From Lachnospiraceae bacterium UBA6452 (GTDB taxonomy: Bacteria > Bacillota > Clostridia > Lachnospirales > Lachnospiraceae): a stretch of DNA of 15,074 bases. Below, piece after piece: positions 1 to 7,423 of the stretch; the stretch's first letter is position 1, and each line of letters starts with the position of its first letter. Under the pieces are notes generated by a model that ran no database searches, was not told where the DNA came from, and worked only from the letters and a program-made list of their open reading frames with translations. A program made the position numbers and the translations under genes. The DNA is taken from contig DJNY01000107.1 of the NCBI GenBank assembly GCA_002441865.1, positions 752-15,825 on the forward strand, written 5' to 3'.

Positions 1-738
1 TGTGATTTTGCGGGCTATTCCTGCATCGCGATCGGCGCAGGTACTGTTATGGGATTTACGCTGATGCGGAATTTTGATGCCCCCTATCTGGCGGGATCGG
101 TCAAGGAGTTCTGGCGCAGATGGCATATCTCCCTGAGCAGCTTTCTGCGGGACTATCTGTATATTCCGCTGGGTGGTAACAGAAAGGGGCAGATCAGAAA
201 ATACCGGAATCTGCTGCTGACATTTCTGGCAAGTGGTATCTGGCACGGCGCCGGATGGCATTTTGTATTCTGGGGTGGTCTGCACGGCGTTTATCAGATC
301 GTTGGAGATCTGCTGCGCAGATGCCTGCCACAGAAATTGACACAGGCGTCACATCCTGCTTTGAAGCTGCTCCGGATCGTGCGTACCTTCTGTCTGACAA
401 GCTTTGCATGGATTTTTTTCCGGGCAGATTCCATGCGGAGTGCTTTTGCTTATATCGGAAGAATGTTGACTGCAGGCGGTTTGTCACAGTTATGTGACGG
501 TACGATCCTGGGAATGGGACTGGATCTGTATGAATGGGGAATCCTGCTGGCAGGACTTTTTGTTCTGGTGCTGGCGGATTTTTTGAAATACCGAGGAAAA
601 GAAATGACGGAACGTGTGATGGAAAAACCGCTGATCCTGCGGTATATCGTGGCTTTGTGCCTGCTTGCGGCTGTCTATGTATATGGCATGTATGGGCCGG
701 CTTATGATGCGGCGCAGTTTATTTATTTTCAGTTTTAA
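1..738 (+). CDS. MBOAT family O-acyltransferase (AlgI/DltB-like), C-terminal part
   Basis: Partial gene: the frame is open from base 1 and ends at TAA 736-738, giving 245 residues, about the C-terminal half of an AlgI-type protein. The Met codon at 49 is internal, since the preceding residues (CDFAGYSCIAIGAGTVMGF) already fit the family. Seen: the family hallmark FWRRWHISLSSFLRDYLYIPLGG near bases 109-179 (split: FWRRWHISLS, then FLRDYLYIPLGG), the WHG motif with its His codon at 244-246, the proposed catalytic residue in this family, and a second conserved His in WGGLHG at 283-285. Several hydrophobic helices follow. MBOAT proteins of this branch move acyl groups, usually acetyl, across the membrane to an extracytoplasmic polymer. 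The next gene is an SGNH partner, as in the AlgI-AlgJ and DltB-DltD pairs, and it starts 11 bases after this stop. Family call is firm; acceptor polymer and acyl group are inferred. Confidence 0.93.
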   Translation, partial: CDFAGYSCIAIGAGTVMGFTLMRNFDAPYLAGSVKEFWRRWHISLSSFLRDYLYIPLGGNRKGQIRKYRNLLLTFLASGIWHGAGWHFVFWGGLHGVYQIVGDLLRRCLPQKLTQASHPALKLLRIVRTFCLTSFAWIFFRADSMRSAFAYIGRMLTAGGLSQLCDGTILGMGLDLYEWGILLAGLFVLVLADFLKYRGKEMTERVMEKPLILRYIVALCLLAAVYVYGMYGPAYDAAQFIYFQF

Positions 739-742
739 GGAA
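737..742 (+). promoter_or_regulatory. Ribosome binding site deciding the start of the SGNH gene
   Basis: AAGGAA overlaps the stop codon of the MBOAT gene and sits 7 bases before ATG 750. A GTG at 744 in the same frame would be only 1 base away from it, so the ATG is chosen. The overlap of stop codon and ribosome site suggests translational coupling. Confidence 0.6.
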
Positions 743-749
743 CGTGTTT

Positions 750-1709
750 ATGAAAAGAAAAGGGATCCGCATACTTGTATTTTTCCTGCTTGCAGGTGTG
801 CTTCTGTCACAACTGAATCGTGTGCTTGCCTTTCGTTATGAAGATGGTATCCTGCAGATGGAAGGGTTTTACAAGCAGTCCCGGGGTAGTGTGGATGTTC
901 TGGTCATGGGTTCCTCCCATGCATATGTGGATATCGATCCGGCCGTGCTGGAAACAGAGGAAGGTATCTATGCTTATGATCTCTGTGCCAGCATGCAGCC
1001 AATCTGGGATACGTACTATGATCTGAAAGAAGCACTGAAATACCAGCAGCCGAAACTTATTGTGGTGGATATTTACCGGCTTGTGGAATCCTTTGATTAT
1101 GTGAAGGAAAGCAAGCTGATCAAAAGTACATTCGGCATGCGGCCCTCCAAAGAAAAAATGGCGGCGATCCGGGAGAGCCTTCCGGCGGAGCAGCAGAAGG
1201 ATGCATGGCTGTACTTTCTGGAATTTCCGGTCTATCATAACAGATACCGTGAGGTAACGTTTTCCGACTTTCTGACGGATTACAGTCTGCCGGAAGATTA
1301 CCGAGGCCATGTGCCCGCAGATCATGTGGAAGCAATGGAGCGGCCGGACGTATCACAGGTGACGGAGCAGATGCCCATGACGGAAAAAACGGCACTGTAT
1401 TTTCAAAAGCTTCTGGAGCTGGCAAAGCAGGAGAAAATACCGGTGCTGCTGATCCTGACACCGTATATTGTGCAGGAAGATGACCAGAAGGTGTATAATA
1501 CAGTGACAGAGCTGCTTTCAGCTTACCCGGAGGAAGAGGTACGGTTTATTGATTTTAATAAGGCATATGATGAGATCGGGATTGATTTTGCAACTGATTT
1601 TGCCGACTATGACCATCTGAACATGGCAGGCTGCCAGAAGTTCAGTTCCTATTTTGGTAAGGTGCTCCGCACCTTGTATGAACTTCCGGATCACAGAAAC
1701 GAACAATAA
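750..1709 (+). CDS. AlgJ/DltD-like SGNH-fold membrane-anchored acyl-transfer partner
   Basis: 319 residues. A GTG at 744 is in frame, but the ATG at 750 is preferred because AAGGAA (737-742) lies 7 bases ahead of it and only 1 base ahead of the GTG. Residues about 6-24 form an uncleaved signal anchor, so the rest lies outside the membrane. Seen: a GDS-like block I, MGSSHA, with likely nucleophile Ser56, preceded by a hydrophobic strand (VDVLV), and a C-terminal DxxH block (DYDH, Asp286 and His289), completing an SGNH Ser-Asp-His set. The length and architecture match DltD/AlgJ-type proteins, which work with an MBOAT to O-acylate a polysaccharide or teichoic acid. It directly follows the MBOAT gene and surely shares its transcript. 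It could instead act as a deacetylase, but the adjacency argues for acyl transfer. Confidence 0.85.
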   Translation: MKRKGIRILVFFLLAGVLLSQLNRVLAFRYEDGILQMEGFYKQSRGSVDVLVMGSSHAYVDIDPAVLETEEGIYAYDLCASMQPIWDTYYDLKEALKYQQPKLIVVDIYRLVESFDYVKESKLIKSTFGMRPSKEKMAAIRESLPAEQQKDAWLYFLEFPVYHNRYREVTFSDFLTDYSLPEDYRGHVPADHVEAMERPDVSQVTEQMPMTEKTALYFQKLLELAKQEKIPVLLILTPYIVQEDDQKVYNTVTELLSAYPEEEVRFIDFNKAYDEIGIDFATDFADYDHLNMAGCQKFSSYFGKVLRTLYELPDHRNEQ

Positions 1710-1754
1710 AGAAAAACAGTGTGATGAGAATTTTTGGAAAGAAACATAAAGCGG

Positions 1755-1760
1755 AAAGGA
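1755..1760 (+). promoter_or_regulatory. Ribosome binding site deciding the start of the C1 peptidase gene
   Basis: AAAGGA lies 5 bases before the ATG at 1766. The earlier in-frame codons GTG 1721 and ATG 1724 have only a poor purine stretch ahead of them. Starting at 1766 also gives a compact, normal-looking signal peptide. Confidence 0.6.
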
Positions 1761-1765
1761 AAGCA

Positions 1766-4366
1766 ATGCAGCTGAAGCAAGATAAAACCAGAGGAAAACT
1801 GCATAAAAGCCGGAAAAAGCTCCTGGCACTTGTTCTGGTGGGTACTATGCTCTTAGATATTTCTATGCCGGTTTATGCAGACCGGAGTAAAAATGACACA
1901 GCCCTGCCACAGGAGCAGGAAGCAGTATCAGGGAATGCAGCGGGCTATACGGATCTGGATTTTGAACTGCCGGAGGACCGGGCAGAGCGGGAAAACGATA
2001 TTGCGACATTTTCGCTGGAACCGGAGCGGGCAGATGCGGTATCTGGAAATGAGTTGCCTACAGCTTACCGGTCAGATGCGGTGGAGGCAGACGGTAAAGT
2101 GATAAGTTACCTGCCTGCAGCATTCCGGGATCAGAATCCCTATGGGATCTGCTGGACATTTTCTGTGCTGGCAGCCTGTGAAGCTTCCATGATACGGAAC
2201 GGACTGGCAACGGGCAGTATTGATCTGTCAGAACGACATCTTGCTTATTATTTTTATAATAAGGGAAATACAGCGGATGCAAAGGGCGGTACAACGGGTG
2301 ATTACAATGAGGCTGTGATGGCGGGCAGAAATTATCTGACACAGGGCGGAAATACCCTGCTTACCATGTGGCATCTTGTCAGCTGGTGCGGGCCTGTTGC
2401 GGAGGAAAAGGCACCATACAGCGGACTTGCCGCAGACAGCAATGCGGATATGAACGGTCTGCTGGGAAATGTCAATTCTACCGGTGCAGCCTATGAAGAA
2501 GATGCCTGCCATGTGCAGAATGCGTTTCTGATCAATATGGGCACGGCAGCAGAGACACAAAGGAAGCAGGAACTGAAAAAACTGATCATGCAGTATGGAG
2601 CACTTGGTATCAGCTATTATTCATCGACCGGCAGTCAGTATGATGACCCCGCGCATGACAGCTATTATAATCCGGGGGTAACAGGTACCAATCATGCAGT
2701 GGCAGTCATTGGCTGGGATGATACTTTCCCAAAGGAGAATTTTGCACAGCAGGCGCCCGGTGATGGGGCGTGGCTGATCCGTAACAGCTGGGGCGATGAG
2801 AAAACGGGCTGTGCGCAGAACGGTAATTTCTGGTTGTCCTATTATGATGCATCCATTAACAGCACGGAAACTACTACAAGATATGCCTATGTATTTGATG
2901 CGCAGGCAGCGGATAATTATGACAATATCTGTCAGTATGACGGAGATGCGGGCATGTCGGTGATCACAACAAATGGAGCGGCAAAGGCTTCCAATCTGTT
3001 TTCAGTGACAGAAAAAGGCGGAGAAATCCTGCGGGCCGTCGGAATCGGGATCGGACAGACAGATACGGACTGCACTTTGTCTATTTACAAAAATCCGGAG
3101 GCGGGAGATCTGCAAAGCGGTACACTTCTGCTATCGCAGGACGTACATCTCACATATCCGGGCTACCATACGATTCCGCTGACAGAGGCATTGTCATTTG
3201 AAGAGGGGGACAGTTACGCGGTTGTCTATGAATTTGCAGATACGGTTTCCCTGTATATCAGTAAAGATACCCAATATACCAGCAGCGGAAATCCGTTTAT
3301 TTCCGTGTCTACTTATGAGAATCCGGGTGTGAGTTTTTTATATGAAACAAAGTGGGAGGATATGTCGGAAAAGACGATCCGGACGACAAACGGCAGCGTG
3401 GAAGGCGCGATCCTGCGGATCAAGGCATATACGGATGACAGAGTGCCTTCGCAGAACCCGGCCGTATCATCTGATCCGGCACCTTCGCCAAGTCCGTCCC
3501 CATCTCCTTCGCCTTCTCCTGCGCCGACGGCTTCTCCGAGCCCGGTACCGTCTCAGGAGCCGGCAGTCGCAACGCTGACGGCATTAAAGCTTGACAGGGA
3601 GAAGCTTACCCTGCAGATCGGCAAACAGGCATCACTGACAGCGACTCCTGCTTATTCTGCAGAAAATGCGACACTGTGGATGGTATACTGGAAATCGGAT
3701 CACCCGGAAGTGGCATCTGTAAATGACTGCGGAGAAATTACCGCAAAAAAGACTGGAAAAGCTGTCATTACTGTGTATAATGGTACGGTAAGAGCGACAT
3801 GTACCGTTATCGTTCCACCGGATAAGCCTAAGGTAACGGCGGCTGTTTCCGGGACAAAGCTGAAGCTCAGCTGGAAAAAGGTCAGCGGAGCCTCCGGTTA
3901 TACGATCTGCCGCCTGAATGGCGGCAGCTATAAAAGGATCAAAACGGTCAAGGCATCGACAAGACAGGTTATGCTTGCCCTGGCAGACGGCAGACAGGCA
4001 TATTCGTACCGTGTCTGTGCGTACCGGACGATAGACGGGAAGAAATATTACGGCGAAAAGTCCGGTGTAAAATCTGCTGTCCAGGCAGTGTCTTCGCTGC
4101 AGGCAAAAGCGGTGCGCGGCAAAGGGATCAGGCTGACGTGGCAGAGCCTGAAATCGGTGGACGGTTATGTGATCTACCGGAAAACAGGGAAAAACGGCAG
4201 CTATAAAAAGATAAAAACCGTTGCAAATAAGAAAAGCAACAGATATACGGATAAAACTGCCAAAAAAGGAAAAACGTATTATTACAGGATCAGGGCGTAT
4301 CGTCTGCTGGATGGGAAAAAGGTGTACGGCAGTTATACGCAGAATATAAAAGTAAAAGCAAAGTAA
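1766..4366 (+). CDS. Secreted C1 (papain-family) cysteine peptidase with lectin-like, Big2 and Fn3-like domains
   Basis: 866 residues from ATG 1766 (numbering below); an in-frame start at 1721 would add 15. Residues 1-38 are a signal peptide with a basic n-region, a hydrophobic core and a likely cleavage after VYA38. The peptidase domain, about 95-365, has the papain set: oxyanion Gln123 and catalytic Cys129 in DQNPYGICWTF, His310 in TNHAVAVIGWDD, and Asn340 in LIRNSWG. About 370-560 resembles the lectin-like region often found after this C1 subgroup. A Pro/Ser linker (572-599) leads to a Big2-type Ig-like domain (about 603-680) and two Fn3-like repeats (687-866). There is no LPXTG, so attachment may be through the repeats, or the protein is released. 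All catalytic residues are present, so it is probably active outside the cell. The gene sits 56 bases after the SGNH gene and 9 bases before the ligase-like gene, an unusual place for a protease. Its substrate is unknown. Confidence 0.9.
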   Translation: MQLKQDKTRGKLHKSRKKLLALVLVGTMLLDISMPVYADRSKNDTALPQEQEAVSGNAAGYTDLDFELPEDRAERENDIATFSLEPERADAVSGNELPTAYRSDAVEADGKVISYLPAAFRDQNPYGICWTFSVLAACEASMIRNGLATGSIDLSERHLAYYFYNKGNTADAKGGTTGDYNEAVMAGRNYLTQGGNTLLTMWHLVSWCGPVAEEKAPYSGLAADSNADMNGLLGNVNSTGAAYEEDACHVQNAFLINMGTAAETQRKQELKKLIMQYGALGISYYSSTGSQYDDPAHDSYYNPGVTGTNHAVAVIGWDDTFPKENFAQQAPGDGAWLIRNSWGDEKTGCAQNGNFWLSYYDASINSTETTTRYAYVFDAQAADNYDNICQYDGDAGMSVITTNGAAKASNLFSVTEKGGEILRAVGIGIGQTDTDCTLSIYKNPEAGDLQSGTLLLSQDVHLTYPGYHTIPLTEALSFEEGDSYAVVYEFADTVSLYISKDTQYTSSGNPFISVSTYENPGVSFLYETKWEDMSEKTIRTTNGSVEGAILRIKAYTDDRVPSQNPAVSSDPAPSPSPSPSPSPSPAPTASPSPVPSQEPAVATLTALKLDREKLTLQIGKQASLTATPAYSAENATLWMVYWKSDHPEVASVNDCGEITAKKTGKAVITVYNGTVRATCTVIVPPDKPKVTAAVSGTKLKLSWKKVSGASGYTICRLNGGSYKRIKTVKASTRQVMLALADGRQAYSYRVCAYRTIDGKKYYGEKSGVKSAVQAVSSLQAKAVRGKGIRLTWQSLKSVDGYVIYRKTGKNGSYKKIKTVANKKSNRYTDKTAKKGKTYYYRIRAYRLLDGKKVYGSYTQNIKVKAK
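3479..3562 (+). repeat. Pro/Ser-rich linker repeat (PS-type) in the peptidase gene
   Basis: Bases coding residues 572-599 alternate Pro with Ser, Ala or Thr, with several consecutive PSPSP units. Codons vary (cca, ccg, cct with tcg, tct, tcc, agt), so the pattern is kept at protein level rather than by recent DNA slippage. It separates the enzymatic half from the Big2/Fn3 half and probably acts as an extended, wall-spanning spacer. Confidence 0.8.
3827..4363 (+). repeat. Two tandem Fn3-like domains in the peptidase C-terminus
   Basis: Two copies, about 3827-4087 and 4088-4363, share the order Lys/Arg-Leu-(S/T)-W, then GYxIxR, GSYKxIKTV, (Y)SYR or YYYRIRAYR, and DGKKxYG. The second copy is more basic. 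Pairs of such repeats at the end of secreted clostridial proteins are usually taken as binding or spacer modules; no ligand can be read from the sequence. Confidence 0.75.
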
Positions 4367-4375
4367 GGGAAGCAC

Positions 4376-5989
4376 ATGTCAACGAAATTAGTGAAGAACA
4401 ATCAAAAAAAGCGGCAGGAAAGCACGGCGGCAGAAGTCCTGCAAAGTCTGCTGGAATATTTAACCGTTCTCTTTGCGGTCATTATGGGAGGCGTTCTTGT
4501 CTTTTATATGCAGGAAGGGTATGTGAAGATCGGTACGGCAAAATTTAACGCTTATGCATATGTCTGTGTATTTGGAATGCCGGTTCTGATGATTCTTGCC
4601 ATATTCTGGCTTCTGACAGAGAAGCGGGAAAGGCGGAAAAAATTCCGGGAACGCTTTTCGGTAACGGATCTGTTTCTGCTGGCATTCCTTCTGCTGGCAT
4701 TTATCAGCTTCCTGATGAGCGGGGATCTGAATGCCTGCTTCTGGGGATATGACGGCTGGTACATGGGCTTGTTCGCACAGCTGAGCTTTGTGCTGCTGTA
4801 TTTTATTTTTTCGAGGTTCTGCAAGGACGGGAAAATAGTCATGACGGCAATCTGCCTGTTTGCGTTGTATGCATTTGTGATCGGTATCCTGCACAGGCTG
4901 CTGATCGATCCGATCGGTGTATATGATAATATCTCTGATTTTTATAAGAATCAGTTTCTGTCCACGATGGGGCAGGCATCCTGGTATTCCAGCTTTGTCT
5001 GCAGCATTTTACCGCTTGGTGTTTTCTGCTTTTATCTGGCGCAGAAAACATGGATCCGCATCTGCAGTGGTATTTTTACCTTTATCGGGTTTATGACACT
5101 GGTATCACAAAATACAGACAGCGCTTATATGGCAAGTACTGCGGTATTTCTGCTGCTTCTGTTTGTTTCGGTGAAAAGCGCAGGACGCATGATCCGGCTC
5201 TGTCAGATCGGTCTTTTATATTTTCTGGCGCCGAAGGCAATGTGGCTTTTGCTGAAAATACATCCAAATGCCATATTGGAACTGGATACAATCAGCAATA
5301 CCCTGTTATTTGACGGAAGAGTCTGGATCCTTCCGGTGCTCTGCCTGCTTTTCATGGGACTTTTCTACCTGCTGGACAAAAAAGGAAAATATGCCACAAA
5401 TGTGATGGTGGTGATCCGTAATATCTTTTACGGACTGGTTGCAGCGGGCGTGCTCTTCAGTATACTGATCCTTGTTCTGAGTGCAAAGGGAAAGCTTTCG
5501 GGCGTACTTTTGACGCTTTCGGAGAAGATCCCATATCTGGCATGGGGCGAGCAGTGGGGTAACGGACGAGGCTTTACCTGGTCGATCACCGGAAAAATGA
5601 TCAGGGAAATGAGCCCGTTCCATAAACTGTTTGGTGTGGGACCGGATCATTTTGCAGGCTATGCATACAGCTTGTATGAAGAAGAATTGAACTGGAAATG
5701 GGGCAATAATGTCCTGACAAATGCGCATAATGAATGGGTCAATATGATCGTCAATTACGGTTTCCTGGGAGCAGCGGCTTATATTGGCTTTTTCGTGTCT
5801 GCCCTTGTTCGTTTTGTAAAAAACAGCGAAAACAGTCCGGTGCTTTTATGCGCTGCGGGCTGTATCGTATCTTATATGGGACACAATCTGTTCTGTTACC
5901 AGCAGGTACTCTGTACGCCGTTTGTGTTCCTGTTTATTGCACTTGCGGAGTATCAGCTCCGGCAGAAAGCCGGTCGTGAATCCGCGTAA
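4376..5989 (+). CDS. O-antigen ligase/polymerase-like (Wzy/WaaL-type) membrane protein
   Basis: 537 residues, ATG 4376 with AAGGGA 5 bases upstream and 9 bases after the peptidase stop. The protein has about eleven or twelve hydrophobic helices. After a run of these comes a larger extracytoplasmic loop (about 370-450) carrying GVGPDHF and then NAHNEWVNMIVNYGFLG, with His451. This loop-plus-HNxxxN arrangement is the signature of the O-antigen ligase/Wzy_C superfamily, whose members join or transfer lipid-linked glycans on the outer face of the cytoplasmic membrane. In a Gram-positive host it would polymerise repeat units or attach a glycan to a wall or lipid acceptor; sequence alone cannot separate the two. 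The MBOAT/SGNH pair in the same operon suggests the product is acylated. Its 3' end overlaps the convergent zinc-ribbon gene by 56 bases. Confidence 0.85.
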   Translation: MSTKLVKNNQKKRQESTAAEVLQSLLEYLTVLFAVIMGGVLVFYMQEGYVKIGTAKFNAYAYVCVFGMPVLMILAIFWLLTEKRERRKKFRERFSVTDLFLLAFLLLAFISFLMSGDLNACFWGYDGWYMGLFAQLSFVLLYFIFSRFCKDGKIVMTAICLFALYAFVIGILHRLLIDPIGVYDNISDFYKNQFLSTMGQASWYSSFVCSILPLGVFCFYLAQKTWIRICSGIFTFIGFMTLVSQNTDSAYMASTAVFLLLLFVSVKSAGRMIRLCQIGLLYFLAPKAMWLLLKIHPNAILELDTISNTLLFDGRVWILPVLCLLFMGLFYLLDKKGKYATNVMVVIRNIFYGLVAAGVLFSILILVLSAKGKLSGVLLTLSEKIPYLAWGEQWGNGRGFTWSITGKMIREMSPFHKLFGVGPDHFAGYAYSLYEEELNWKWGNNVLTNAHNEWVNMIVNYGFLGAAAYIGFFVSALVRFVKNSENSPVLLCAAGCIVSYMGHNLFCYQQVLCTPFVFLFIALAEYQLRQKAGRESA

Positions 5990-6143
5990 GCAGCGTCTGC
6001 CTGTCGGCATCGTCAAGCGAACTGTATTGCAGAAAAGTAAGCTTCAGTTCATGCAGCTTCTTTCCACAGGCAGGACAGAGTTTTTTATGTCCGTTCAGAA
6101 TATGGATCTTATCACAGGTGATACAATAATGTACATACAGCAT
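5934..6143 (-). CDS. Small four-cysteine zinc-ribbon protein
   Basis: 69 residues, read on the minus strand from ATG 6143-6141 to TAA at 5936-5934. An in-frame longer reading to 6203 is rejected because AAAGGAG (complement of 6151-6157) lies 7 bases before this ATG and the likely promoter lies inside the longer version. Seen: two CxxC knuckles, YCITC at residues 6-10 and CPAC at 23-26, spaced as in a treble-clef or rubredoxin-like zinc ribbon, then a helical, Leu-rich acidic/basic tail. No membrane segment or enzyme motif. I recall similar short proteins with a YVHYC start and an HxLNGHK stretch in Lachnospiraceae, but this is memory, not a search. Function unknown; nucleic-acid or protein binding is possible. 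It is the only minus-strand gene here and it overlaps the convergent ligase-like gene. Confidence 0.75.
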   Translation of the reverse strand: MLYVHYCITCDKIHILNGHKKLCPACGKKLHELKLTFLQYSSLDDADRQTLLTRIHDRLSAGADTPQVQ

Positions 6144-6150
6144 GGCAGCT

Positions 6151-6157
6151 CTCCTTT
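6151..6157 (-). promoter_or_regulatory. Ribosome binding site of the zinc-ribbon gene
   Basis: On the minus strand this reads AAAGGAG, 7 bases before the ATG at 6143. It is a strong match to the 16S rRNA tail and is one of the main reasons for treating this antisense reading frame as a real gene. Confidence 0.65.
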
Positions 6158-6174
6158 GTTTACGTGTACACCCT

Positions 6175-6203
6175 ATTTTGATAGCAGCGCAGAAAAACGT
6201 CAA
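6175..6203 (-). promoter_or_regulatory. Probable sigma-A-type promoter of the zinc-ribbon gene
   Basis: On the minus strand TTGACG (6203-6198) is followed after exactly 17 bases by CAAAAT (6180-6175). The -35 box matches five of six consensus bases and the -10 box four of six. Transcription would begin near 6168 and give a leader of about 25 bases that carries the ribosome site. Read by eye, not scored. Confidence 0.45.
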
Positions 6204-6245
6204 GGAGAACCAGTCGACAGATCATGACAGGAACAGGCAGAAGAA

Positions 6246-6274
6246 TGTAATAAAAAAATAATGCATTTTTTACA
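6246..6274. repeat. Imperfect A/T-rich inverted repeat upstream of rfbB
   Basis: The left arm TGTAATAAAAAA pairs with the right arm TTTTTTACA around a short TAATGCA-containing centre, with one unpaired base in the left arm. The right arm contains the proposed -35 box of rfbB. It could be an operator or just a chance feature of an A/T-rich promoter region. It is too weak in G/C and wrongly placed to be a convincing terminator of an upstream gene. Confidence 0.35.
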
Positions 6275-6296
6275 AAGATGTATTAAAATATATCTA
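6269..6296 (+). promoter_or_regulatory. Possible promoter of the rfbB operon
   Basis: TTTACA (6269-6274) and TATCTA (6291-6296) are separated by 16 bases, about 40 bases before the rfbB start. The surrounding A/T-rich sequence is the only long non-coding stretch on the plus strand in this window. The -10 match is only moderate. No transcription terminator with a G/C stem and T-run was seen between 5989 and 6338. Confidence 0.35.
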
Positions 6297-6324
6297 ACTA
6301 TGGTACGGAAATGTACGAGATCAC

Positions 6325-6330
6325 AGGAGG
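6325..6330 (+). promoter_or_regulatory. Ribosome binding site deciding the rfbB start
   Basis: A perfect AGGAGG lies 7 bases before ATG 6338. The in-frame ATG at 6311 would place this site inside the coding region and has no ribosome site of its own, and family members begin directly with the Rossmann strand. Confidence 0.8.
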
Positions 6331-6337
6331 GAATAAA

Positions 6338-7420
6338 ATGAGAACATACCTTGTAACCGGAGGAGCCGGATTTATCGGATCCAATTATATTCATTATATG
6401 TTCAAAAAATATGACAATGAGATCCGCATCATCAATGTGGATGCTTTGACATATGCAGGCAATCTGGAAAATTTAAAGGACATCGAAAACAGAGATAATT
6501 ATACATTTGTAAAGGCTGATATCTGCGATAAAGAAGCAATTTCCAGGATTTTTGCGGAAAATGATATCGACCGTGTGGTTCATTTCGCGGCAGAGAGCCA
6601 CGTAGACAGAAGTATCCGTAATCCGGAGATCTTTGTACAGACAAATGTGCTCGGTACAGCCGTTATGCTGAACTGTGCAAAAGCAGCCTGGGAACTGCCG
6701 GACGGCTCTTTCAGGGAAGGCAAGAAATTCCTGCATGTCTCAACTGATGAAGTATACGGTTCTTTAAGTGAAGACGGCGGTTATTTCTATGAGACAACCC
6801 CATATGCACCGCACAGCCCGTATTCCGCAAGTAAGGCAAGTTCCGATATGCTTGTAAAAGCATATATGGACACTTATAAATTCCCGGCAAATATTACAAA
6901 CTGTTCCAATAACTATGGTCCTTACCAGTTCCCGGAGAAGCTGATCCCACTGATCATCAACAATGCACTGCAGGGGAAAAAGCTTCCTGTATACGGTGAC
7001 GGTAAGAATGTCCGTGACTGGTTATATGTAGAGGATCATGCAAAAGCGATCGATATGGTACAGGAAAAGGGCCGCCTGTTCGAGACTTATAATGTCGGCG
7101 GTCATAATGAAAAGCAGAATATCGAGATCATCCATATCATCATCGATACACTGCAGGAAATGCTGCCTGATTCCGATCCGAGAAAGAAACTGGTATCCAA
7201 TGATCTGATCACTTACGTTGCAGACCGTAAGGGACATGACAGACGTTATGCGATCGCACCTGATAAGATCAAGGCTGAGATCGGCTGGGAGCCTGAGACA
7301 ATGTTCAAGGAAGGTATCAAAAAGACGATCAAATGGTTCTTCGAGCATGAAGACTGGATGAAGAATGTAACAAGCGGTGATTATCAGAAGTACTATCAGG
7401 AGATGTACAAAGGAGAATAA
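6338..7420 (+). CDS. rfbB: dTDP-glucose 4,6-dehydratase
   Basis: 360 residues, a normal length for RmlB/RfbB. It converts dTDP-glucose to dTDP-4-keto-6-deoxyglucose with tightly bound NAD+, in the cytoplasm, the second step towards dTDP-L-rhamnose and other deoxysugars. Seen: the N-terminal NAD-binding motif TGGAGFIGSN (residues 7-16), DALTYAGNLENL near residue 38, AAESHVDRS, the catalytic STDEVYG segment with Thr136, Asp137 and Glu138, and the SDR pair Tyr162/Lys166 in SPYSASKAS. NNYGPYQFPEKLIP and DWLYVEDH are further RmlB hallmarks. The gene opens the right-hand operon, with rfbA following 3 bases after the stop. The reading frame is intact and all catalytic residues are present. Confidence 0.97.
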   Translation: MRTYLVTGGAGFIGSNYIHYMFKKYDNEIRIINVDALTYAGNLENLKDIENRDNYTFVKADICDKEAISRIFAENDIDRVVHFAAESHVDRSIRNPEIFVQTNVLGTAVMLNCAKAAWELPDGSFREGKKFLHVSTDEVYGSLSEDGGYFYETTPYAPHSPYSASKASSDMLVKAYMDTYKFPANITNCSNNYGPYQFPEKLIPLIINNALQGKKLPVYGDGKNVRDWLYVEDHAKAIDMVQEKGRLFETYNVGGHNEKQNIEIIHIIIDTLQEMLPDSDPRKKLVSNDLITYVADRKGHDRRYAIAPDKIKAEIGWEPETMFKEGIKKTIKWFFEHEDWMKNVTSGDYQKYYQEMYKGE

Positions 7421-7423
7421 AAT

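Noticed and set aside
1721..1765. Longer start (GTG 1721 or ATG 1724) for the peptidase
   Set aside because: The ribosome site is poor compared with AAAGGA before ATG 1766, and the longer signal peptide would be atypical. It is not fully excluded.
3479..3562. Short repetitive DNA as a possible CRISPR or microsatellite
   Set aside because: The repeat is in-frame Pro/Ser coding with varied codons and no spacer structure.
3632..4375. Long minus-strand open frame (247 codons) opposite the peptidase C-terminus
   Set aside because: It lies wholly against a well-supported gene, has Cys/Phe/His/Arg-rich low-sense content and no recognisable motif or ribosome site.
6311..6337. Upstream ATG at 6311 as the rfbB start
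   Set aside because: The perfect AGGAGG lies after it, and RmlB proteins begin at the Rossmann strand coded from 6338.
5990..6337. Riboswitch or rho-independent terminator in the main intergenic gap
   Set aside because: No G/C-rich stem with a T-run and no known riboswitch core was seen; the gap is explained by the zinc-ribbon gene and promoter sequences.
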